Assembly (NCBI GenBank): GCA_027067955.1
Contig: JAMOUW010000042.1
Coordinates: forward strand, 1 to 36,981
Origin: Thermaceae bacterium
Lineage (GTDB): Bacteria; Deinococcota; Deinococci; Deinococcales; Marinithermaceae
Reading direction: 5' to 3'
DNA: 36,981 bases
The notes under the pieces are model-generated. The model made no database searches. It was not told the DNA's origin and was given only the letters and a program-made list of their open reading frames with translations. The position numbers and the translations under genes were made by a program. Of this stretch, positions 31,807-36,981 are shown one piece after another (within the stretch, counting starts at the first letter, position 1; each line of letters starts with the position of its first letter).

Positions 31807-31838
31807 GAAAAGACCGCCCGGCCAGAGCCGGACCGGGC
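31807..31838 (-). terminator. Terminator of the deoB-cdaA-cdaR unit
   Basis: On the minus strand GCCCGG (31838-31833) pairs with CCGGGC (31821-31816) around an 11-nt loop and is followed by GGTCTTTTCG. It lies 18 nt after the cdaR stop. Confidence 0.6.
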
Positions 31839-31855
31839 AGGTTTGGCGCGGCGAC

Positions 31856-32728
31856 CTATTCCAAGGGCTTGGCGGCCTCAACCTTCAGCTTGATGAGCAC
31901 CACGCCGATCACGTCCACATCGGGCGGCAGCAGCAACCTAAGGGGGGCCGTGTACTCGCCCAAATGCCAGTCCACCTCCGCCTGCACCACACTGATCTGG
32001 TCGAGCACGGCCGGCGGCCCCACTATGGTCACCCGGGATGGCGCCTCCACGTGCACCGGATGCAGATCGCGCGGGGCGGGCAGCAGCGCCAGCTCCACCT
32101 CCTTGCGGGCAAGGGTGGGCGAGCGGAAATGGATTCTCGCAATCCCCGGTATCAACGTCAACTCCGGCAACGGCGTTCCGGTGTCGTCGAACGCCACCAG
32201 CCGCACCGCGCCTTCGGCGTTGAGGTCGACCCCCACGGCCGCGCGCGCCCGCTCCACCATGCTTGCGGGCCCGCGCATGCCTACGCTCTCGGGCGTAAAG
32301 GTAACGACGCTTCCCGGAGCGAAGACCTCCACCGGCAGCACCCCCGCGCCCAGCCTCTCAACCCGCGCCTCCACTTTGGCGGGTATCACCTCGACCACGC
32401 GCACGCCGCTGGGCACCTGGACCTGAACCTGGGCGGAAAAGGGCCCCTCGTCCACCCCGGAAAGGTCCACGAAAACAACGACGGCACCAGGGTTGAGGTT
32501 CTCAACAATTCGCGCCGTTCCCCGGAAGCGGACCGTTACGGAAGCCGGCAACCCCACCACCGCCCGGTCTTCGCCCAGACCGACCACCTCCAAAGGGCGC
32601 GACAGGCTGCGCTCCACCACCGGCTCCACCTCCCGCAACTGGTACCACAGCACCAGTGCGGTAAGCACCGCCGCCAGCTTGATCGGCCAGTTGTGCAGCA
32701 GCCGGCGCGGAATTTCAGAGAGCCTCAT
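31856..32728 (-). CDS. cdaR: YbbR-domain protein, regulator of diadenylate cyclase (CdaR)
   Basis: 290 residues with one N-terminal membrane helix (about 15-32, NWPIKLAAVLTALVLWY) and an extracytoplasmic part made of repeated YbbR beta domains (about 35-110, 115-195, 200-285; recurrent pattern of 'P..v.vrf.G' strands as in PASVTVRFRGTARIVENLNP). CdaR binds and tunes the membrane diadenylate cyclase CdaA. The gene overlaps cdaA by 14 nt, the standard cdaA-cdaR order, but glmM, the usual third partner, is absent here. Assignment rests on domain type plus context. Confidence 0.88.
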   Translation of the reverse strand: MRLSEIPRRLLHNWPIKLAAVLTALVLWYQLREVEPVVERSLSRPLEVVGLGEDRAVVGLPASVTVRFRGTARIVENLNPGAVVVFVDLSGVDEGPFSAQVQVQVPSGVRVVEVIPAKVEARVERLGAGVLPVEVFAPGSVVTFTPESVGMRGPASMVERARAAVGVDLNAEGAVRLVAFDDTGTPLPELTLIPGIARIHFRSPTLARKEVELALLPAPRDLHPVHVEAPSRVTIVGPPAVLDQISVVQAEVDWHLGEYTAPLRLLLPPDVDVIGVVLIKLKVEAAKPLE

Positions 32729-33446
32729 CCAGCACCTCCCGCAAACGGTCTTTGAGCTCGGAGGGGGTCAGGTTGGGGGAAAGCTCGCCGCGTTCGGCGA
32801 TGCGGATGGTGCCGCGCTCCTCGCTGACCACGATTACGAAGGCGTCGGAAACCTCGGAAAGCCCTACGGCGGCGCGGTGCCGGGTGCCCAGGTACTTGAG
32901 GTCGTCGCGCTCGGAAAGCGGGAAGACGCAACCCGCCGCCACTAGACGGCGCCCCCGCATTATCGTGCCACCGTCGTGCAGCGGGGTACCGACGGTAAAA
33001 ATCGTTTCCAGCAACCGGGCAGAAACCCGGGCGTCCAGCACCTCGCCGGTGACAGCGTACTCGCCCAGCGGGGTGCGCCTTTCCAGGGCCACGAGGGCTC
33101 CCAGGCGCCGCGCCGCCATGCGCTCGACCGCGCGCAAGAGCTCGCGCGCGGCCTCCACGTCGAGCCGGTTTTCACGCAGGCGGCCGCGCCCCAGGCGCTC
33201 GAGCACGCCGCGCAGCTCAGGCTGGAAAACGACGATGAGCGCAAACATACCCAGAGTGGCGGCGTTGCCCAGCAACCACGACAGCGCGGTCAACCGCAAC
33301 TGCTCGGCGACGAACCAGACGAGGACGTAAACCATTAAACCCCGGACCAGGTTCATGGCCCGGGTTTCGGCCAGCAGGCCATAGGTGTAATAGAGCACCG
33401 TGGCCACCGCCAAAATGTCGATTACGTCCCGCCAGCTAAGGCTCAT
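32715..33446 (-). CDS. cdaA: Diadenylate cyclase CdaA (DisA_N domain)
   Basis: 243 residues. Three membrane helices fill about 9-74; the cytoplasmic DisA_N domain follows. The RHR motif is intact (GTRHRAA, 189-191), but the canonical DGA motif reads DGG (TPLHDGG, 158-160). The enzyme joins two ATP into cyclic di-AMP, which controls potassium and osmolyte uptake and wall homeostasis. A good SD (AAGGAA) precedes the ATG. deoB lies 53 nt upstream on the same strand and cdaR overlaps downstream. Confidence 0.93.
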   Translation of the reverse strand: MSLSWRDVIDILAVATVLYYTYGLLAETRAMNLVRGLMVYVLVWFVAEQLRLTALSWLLGNAATLGMFALIVVFQPELRGVLERLGRGRLRENRLDVEAARELLRAVERMAARRLGALVALERRTPLGEYAVTGEVLDARVSARLLETIFTVGTPLHDGGTIMRGRRLVAAGCVFPLSERDDLKYLGTRHRAAVGLSEVSDAFVIVVSEERGTIRIAERGELSPNLTPSELKDRLREVLDEAL

Positions 33447-33499
33447 TCAGTTCCTTCCAAACCACTGCGATGCATTGCGAATCCCGAACAACCGTATTT

Positions 33500-34648
33500 T
33501 CAGATTACTGAATCCCCCGGGCCATCCCAGGCGATTTCCAGCAGTTTCGCCCAGGTGGCGGCGATGTCGGAGAAGCTCTCACGGGTGCCCAGATCGCGCC
33601 CCGCAAGGCCCGGCCCCGCCACCAGCAACAGCGCATACTCCCGGGTATGGTCGGTGCCGCGGTAGGTGGGATCGTTACCGTGATCGCTGACGAGGAAGAG
33701 GTAGTCCTCGGGATCCAGCTTCTCCAAGAACCGGGGCAGCGCCCGGTCGAACTCCAGCAGCGCGTCCGCGTACCCCCGGGGGTCGCGGCGATGGCCGTAC
33801 TTGGCGTCGAAATCAACGAGGTTGGTGAAAATCAGGCCGTTCACCGGTTCGTCCATCAACGCCAGGGTTTTTTCTATCCCCTCGGTATTGCTGCCCGAAG
33901 GCACCTCGCGGGTAAAGCCCTTGTGGGCGTAGAGATCGGGGATCTTGCCGACGCCGATCACTTCGTATCCGGCAGCCTTTATGGCGTCAAGAACGTTGTC
34001 GGGCGGCATCAGGGCGTAGTCGTGGCGTTTTTCGTTGAGGCGCTGGAAGCTGCCGGGCTCCCCGGCGAAGGGGCGGGCGATGACCCGGGCCACCGCAAAC
34101 TCGCCGGTTAGCAGCTCGCGGGCCTTCTCGCACCATTCGTAGAGGGTTTCGAGCGGCACCGCGTCCACGTGGGCGGCAATCTGAAATACCGAATCGGCCG
34201 AGGTATAGACTATCGGTTTACCGGTCCTGAGATGCTCCTCACCGTAGTCGCGGATGGCGTCGGTGCCCGAGTAGGGCTTGTTGAGGAGCCAGCCGCGGCC
34301 GCCGATGGCGGCGGAGAACCTTTCCATCAGATTTTCGGGAAAACCATCGGGGAAGGTGCGGAAGGGATGTTCCAGGAGGATTCCCACGAACTCCCAGTGC
34401 CCGGTGGAGCTGTCTTTGCCGGGATTTCTCTCCTTCATGCGCCCCCAGGCGGCCACGGGTCGGGGCTCGAGCGGCAGGGTGTGCACTCCAGGAATGTTTC
34501 CCAGCCCCAAGCGCGCCAGATGGGGCAGCTCGATCCCGGTTCTCAGCACGGTGTGGTCGAGGGTGTCCGCCCCCTCGTCGCCGAACGCGGGCGCGTCGGG
34601 CAGGTAGCCGAGTCCAACCGAGTCGAGGACGACGGTAACGATCTTCAT
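33500..34648 (-). CDS. deoB: Phosphopentomutase
   Basis: 382 residues of the alkaline-phosphatase superfamily. The metal-binding start is [14 protein letters not shown] (Asp9), the phospho-acceptor region is [12 protein letters not shown], and later metal ligands lie in [15 protein letters not shown] and [19 protein letters not shown]. Length and motif order match DeoB. It interconverts ribose or deoxyribose 1- and 5-phosphates in nucleoside salvage and needs Mn2+. ATG 34648 has a TATGCT box 6 nt upstream, suggesting a leaderless transcript. It is upstream of cdaA-cdaR and divergent from the CAU tRNA. Confidence 0.96.
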   Translation of the reverse strand: MKIVTVVLDSVGLGYLPDAPAFGDEGADTLDHTVLRTGIELPHLARLGLGNIPGVHTLPLEPRPVAAWGRMKERNPGKDSSTGHWEFVGILLEHPFRTFPDGFPENLMERFSAAIGGRGWLLNKPYSGTDAIRDYGEEHLRTGKPIVYTSADSVFQIAAHVDAVPLETLYEWCEKARELLTGEFAVARVIARPFAGEPGSFQRLNEKRHDYALMPPDNVLDAIKAAGYEVIGVGKIPDLYAHKGFTREVPSGSNTEGIEKTLALMDEPVNGLIFTNLVDFDAKYGHRRDPRGYADALLEFDRALPRFLEKLDPEDYLFLVSDHGNDPTYRGTDHTREYALLLVAGPGLAGRDLGTRESFSDIAATWAKLLEIAWDGPGDSVI

Positions 34649-34654
34649 AACCCC

Positions 34655-34660
34655 AGCATA
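34655..34660 (-). promoter_or_regulatory. -10 box (TATGCT) of a leaderless deoB promoter
   Basis: On the minus strand TATGCT is followed by GGGGTT and the deoB ATG at 34648: a 6-nt spacer. The GGGGTT could also act as a poorly spaced SD. Confidence 0.4.
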
Positions 34661-34672
34661 AGCCCGTAGATG

Positions 34673-34701
34673 TTGCCAGCATCCTCATAGATTGTTACCA
34701 T
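34673..34701 (+). promoter_or_regulatory. Promoter of the CAU tRNA
   Basis: TTGCCA (34673-34678), 17-nt spacer, TACCAT (34696-34701), ending 14 nt before the tRNA 5' end. Confidence 0.6.
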
Positions 34702-34715
34702 AGGGAACCGGACAT

Positions 34716-34792
34716 GGGCCCTTAGCTCAGTTGGTTAGAGCAGTCGGCTCATAACCGATCGGTCGCAGGTTCAAGTCCTGCAGGGCCCACCA
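34716..34792 (+). tRNA. tRNA with CAU anticodon, probably tRNA-Ile2 (lysidine type)
   Basis: 77 nt with encoded CCA: acceptor GGGCCCT/AGGGCCC, D arm AGCTCAGTTGGTTAGAGC, anticodon stem GTCGG/CCGAT around CTCATAA (anticodon CAT), T arm GGTTCAAGTCC, discriminator A. It is not an initiator, because its 1-72 pair is G-C and the anticodon stem lacks three G-C pairs. The C4 and C5 in the acceptor, and the T-loop GTTCAAGTC, resemble bacterial tRNA-Ile2 (TilS substrate) rather than elongator tRNA-Met. Confidence 0.9.
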
Positions 34793-34795
34793 AAA

Positions 34796-34824
34796 GCGCC
34801 CCCGCACGGGGGCGCCTGTTTTTT
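34796..34824 (+). terminator. Rho-independent terminator of the tRNA gene
   Basis: GCGCCCCCG (34796-34804), CA, CGGGGGCGC (34807-34815), then CTGTTTTTT. Strong hairpin with a T tail 4 nt after the tRNA. Confidence 0.93.
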
Positions 34825-34960
34825 GCGGATATCCGGGGCAAGCGCGGTCACATTGGCGCCGACGGCAAGGCTGCCGCTCACTGCGGGTACCCGGCGCTTC
34901 CGGGTTCGCCGACGCGACCGCGCGCGTGTTATGGTATTTACGTAATAAGCGGAGACCGCT

Positions 34961-36184
34961 ATGTCTGTCAAATACATCTTCCTCGACATGAACGCCTACT
35001 TTGCCTCGGTTGAGCAACAACTGCGGCCGGAGCTGCGGGGGCGGCCGGTCTGCGTGGTGCCGCTCGACGCCGACACCACCTTCTGCATCGCCGCCAGCTA
35101 CGAGGCCCGCTTTTTCGGCGTAAAGACCGGCACCCGGGTGCGCGAGGCCAGGCGGCGGGCCCGCGAGCTGGCGGTGGTCGAGGCGCGGCCGCGGGTCTAC
35201 GTGGAGGTTCACCAGCAGATTCTAGAGGCGGTCGGCGAGGTGCTGCCGGTGGAAGAGGTGCTCTCGATAGACGAGATGCGCTTTGCGCTGATGAAGAACG
35301 AAGCGCCCCGGGCCCGCGAGCTGGGCCGCGAACTCAAAGCTGCCATCCGCCACCGGGTGGGCCCCTGGCTGCGGGCTTCAGTCGGCATCGCCCCCAACCG
35401 CTACCTGGCCAAGGTGGCGACCGAGCTGGAAAAACCCGACGGCCTGGTGGAAATCACCCCGGCCGACCTGCCGCAGATCCTCTGGCCGCTCTCGCTGCGC
35501 AACCTCTACGGCATCGGCCGCCGCATGGAGGCCCGGCTGCACCGCCACGGCGTCTACACCGTGCGGCAGCTAACCGGCCTTTCCTGTGCCGCCATGCGCC
35601 GTATCTGGGGCGGGGTGGTGGGCGAGCGCCTCTGGCGCAGCCTGCGCGGCGAAGACCTGCCGCCGGTTCCCACCCGCCGCCGCAGCGTCGGCCACTCGCA
35701 CGTTCTGCCGCCGGAGCTGCGCCGCCCCGCAGGCGGCCGCCAGACCCTGATTCGCCTGCTACACAAGGCCGCCGCCCGCCTGCGGCGCAAGGGCTACTGG
35801 ACCCGTCACCTGACCGTCTACGCCACCCGCCAGCACGATTCCACCTGGGTCAAAAAGACCTGGCTGGAGCCGACGCAAGACACCCGCCTGCTCCTGAACG
35901 CCTTAACCGCGCTCTGGGACGCCGACCCGCCACGGCAGCCCTTCAAGGTGGGGCTGGTGCTCGAGCACCTGCTGCCCGAGCGCGACACCTCGCCGCCGCT
36001 CTGGCCCGAAGCCCGCCGCGGCTACCAGCTTTCGCACGTTCTGGACGAAATAAACTCGCTCTACGGCCCCGACACCGTCTACTTTGCCGGCATGCACGGC
36101 CTCGGCTACGCCGGCGAAGACCGGATTGCCTTTGGCGAGATTCCCCACATCGAGACCGCGCGCAAGCCGCAGCCGCGGCGCTGA
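34961..36184 (+). CDS. Y-family DNA polymerase (DinB/UmuC type)
   Basis: 407 residues. The palm metal ligands are Asp9 (FLDMNAYFASVE) and Asp104-Glu105 (LSIDEMRF); the DMN in place of DMD at the first site also occurs in UmuC-like enzymes. ASYEARFFGVKTGTRV is the conserved finger segment, ASVGIAPNRYLAKVATELEK the palm/thumb junction, and YGIGRRMEARLHRHGV the helix-hairpin-helix of the thumb. The little-finger domain follows from about residue 240. It copies past damaged bases at low fidelity. GGAG lies 6 nt before the ATG, and TTACGTAA occurs at 34938-34945. No lexA or recA gene is nearby, so the mode of control is unclear. Confidence 0.92.
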   Translation: MSVKYIFLDMNAYFASVEQQLRPELRGRPVCVVPLDADTTFCIAASYEARFFGVKTGTRVREARRRARELAVVEARPRVYVEVHQQILEAVGEVLPVEEVLSIDEMRFALMKNEAPRARELGRELKAAIRHRVGPWLRASVGIAPNRYLAKVATELEKPDGLVEITPADLPQILWPLSLRNLYGIGRRMEARLHRHGVYTVRQLTGLSCAAMRRIWGGVVGERLWRSLRGEDLPPVPTRRRSVGHSHVLPPELRRPAGGRQTLIRLLHKAAARLRRKGYWTRHLTVYATRQHDSTWVKKTWLEPTQDTRLLLNALTALWDADPPRQPFKVGLVLEHLLPERDTSPPLWPEARRGYQLSHVLDEINSLYGPDTVYFAGMHGLGYAGEDRIAFGEIPHIETARKPQPRR

Positions 36185-36211
36185 GGTTCAGGCGGCGCCG
36201 CTCGCCAAACC

Positions 36212-36307
36212 ATGAGTGCGCCCTCGAAAAACCACGTCCGGCCGCCAAACTTCGATGGCTACCTGGCCGCGGTCACGAACCTGCTGGGGGAACGGCGGTT
36301 CGGCTGA
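36212..36307 (+). CDS. Possible small protein (31 aa) after the polymerase gene
   Basis: ATG at 36212 to TGA at 36307 encodes 31 residues beginning MSAPSKNHVRPPNFDGYLAA and ending LLGERRFG. It starts 27 nt after the Y-polymerase stop, on the same strand, and has protein-like composition. There is no good SD. It could be a small partner protein or chance. Confidence 0.3.
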   Translation: MSAPSKNHVRPPNFDGYLAAVTNLLGERRFG

Positions 36308-36831
36308 CCGCGCCGGCCGCGTTGCCTGGCATAACGCCACTCTCCCTGGCCTCCGTATTCCACTTCGTATCCCCTCGCCAGGACGCGGGATGCAGGAAGC
36401 AGGGGGCGGGAAGATCGGGTTTTCATGTTTTGATCTGATGCGTTACCTTGAGCTTGACGGCAGGCTTTGCAAAACAAAACCCGCATCTACTCTACTTCCT
36501 ACCTCCTGCCTTTGTCCGTTTCCCTGGGCGAGTGAGCTATGCAGCGAACGAGACCCGGGAGCCTGCTCTGAACTTGATTCAGGGTCCATGCTGGGTGCTG
36601 AGCCGGAACTTGGTTGCGGACAGCAAACCCGTTGCAGGTTGCGCAACAAGAGCAGAACGTTTAGGCTTTGCATCACCAACAATCCTCTCCCCGGCCCCCA
36701 GGGGAGGGAAAGAAGATGACCGCTTGGTGCTAAGCAGCCCGGTTCCTGCAAGCAACAAGCCTTCCCCTCGGGGGAGGAGGGTTGTTTAACTGGGTTAGAA
36801 CGTGAGGTCGTTTGCTGGACAGACCGTTAAT
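36308..36831. other. Gene-poor stretch with G/C palindromes
   Basis: About 520 bp without a convincing gene; frames here are compositionally noisy and the G+C is lower than in the genes around it. It holds hairpin-forming sequences: CTGAA-cttga-TTCAG near 36568-36582, CTCCCC-n8-GGGGAG at 36687-36706, and a larger imperfect hairpin AACAAGCC...GGGTTGTT at 36754-36786. It may be a decayed region or hold dispersed intergenic repeats. The last hairpin could end the minus-strand gene at the right edge. Confidence 0.45.
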
Positions 36832-36981
36832 TCAAGATGGGACGTTGGGCCTTGCAGCGCCCACAACCCCCATGTATCTTCCATAAGGGACACAGCCGAA
36901 ACCCCCAAGGGCCATTCCTAAGTAGATACGCCCGCTAGGGTGATAGGCGGCCACCCGCCCCGTGACCTTGGCCGTACGGTA
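36832..36981 (-). CDS. 3' end of an unrecognised gene entering from the right edge
   Basis: On the minus strand an open frame runs from the window edge for 49 codons to TGA at 36834-36832. It includes AKVTGRVAAYHPSGRIYLG, then MALGGFGCVPYGRYMGVVG, and ends ARPNVPS. Gly- and Tyr-rich, protein-like composition, and no stop over 150 nt in a high-GC genome support coding, but the start lies outside the window. I do not recognise the family. Confidence 0.45.
   Translation of the reverse strand, partial: YRTAKVTGRVAAYHPSGRIYLGMALGGFGCVPYGRYMGVVGAARPNVPS

Noticed and set aside
31601-32755. Plus-strand frame of 384 codons across a tRNA and cdaR
   Set aside because: It overlaps tRNA-Ser(UGA) and is antisense to cdaR.
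36216-36719. Plus-strand frame of 167 codons after the polymerase
   Set aside because: Composition changes along its length, there is no SD, no recognisable domain, and it runs through the palindromic patch.

Overview
The window looks like a chromosomal segment of a Deinococcota (Thermales-type) bacterium, perhaps near Oceanithermus or Marinithermus. This is inferred from high G+C, Thermales-style envelope and signalling proteins, a CdaA/CdaR pair, an extended TrmB, and many genes whose TANNNT -10 box lies only about 6 nt before the start codon (a leaderless-mRNA layout well known in Deinococcus). No species can be fixed without a database search. No rRNA, CRISPR array, transposase or complete mobile element was seen.

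Region 1-6.9 kb: the 3' part of a tungsten/molybdenum aldehyde:ferredoxin oxidoreductase; a TetR repressor divergent from a three-gene operon (MMPL/RND exporter, LolA-like periplasmic carrier, DUF1302-like beta-barrel); then a convergent lipoprotein with a degenerate M23-like domain. Region 6.9-10.2 kb: a molybdopterin oxidoreductase, a CAP-domain lipoprotein and a short-chain dehydrogenase, each with its own short-leader promoter. Region 10.5-13.3 kb: a zinc-ribbon/coiled-coil protein of unknown role, a SurA/PpiD-like foldase and tRNA-Arg(CCG).

Region 13.4-16.9 kb: an operon of a tandem universal stress protein, a four-helix membrane protein resembling part of a haem-copper oxidase subunit I, and a protoglobin fused to a MoaD/ThiS-like beta-grasp domain. 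It converges on a YwiC-like membrane protein and a small phage-holin-family (YvlD-like) membrane protein. Region 16.9-21.0 kb: a second TetR-controlled envelope module (TetR, ABC ATPase, ABC-2 permease, beta-barrel-like protein, LolA-like carrier), laid out like the first but with an ABC exporter in place of the RND pump.

Region 21.0-30.4 kb: a one-strand signalling island on the minus strand. In transcription order it holds a PAS/GAF/GGDEF/EAL protein, an OmpR-type regulator, a histidine kinase whose C-terminal half is an exported FecR/FnIII-like/TPR region, a second OmpR-type regulator, and then DUF4388-wHTH, Ras-like GTPase, Roadblock/LC7 and a single-domain sensor globin. The last four resemble an actinobacterial conservon with a haem protein added. 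With the globin fusion at 14.7 kb, the window holds two sensor-type globins 6 kb apart, so gas or redox sensing is a possible common theme (inference).

Region 30.4-37 kb: mostly housekeeping. It holds trmB, two tandem tRNA-Ser genes, deoB-cdaA-cdaR (phosphopentomutase and the c-di-AMP synthase with its YbbR partner), a CAU-anticodon tRNA that looks like tRNA-Ile2, a Y-family DNA polymerase, a gene-poor stretch with G/C-rich palindromes, and the 3' end of an unrecognised minus-strand gene at the right edge. The most novel items are the protoglobin-MoaD-like fusion, the globin/GTPase/Roadblock operon, and the inside-out histidine kinase.
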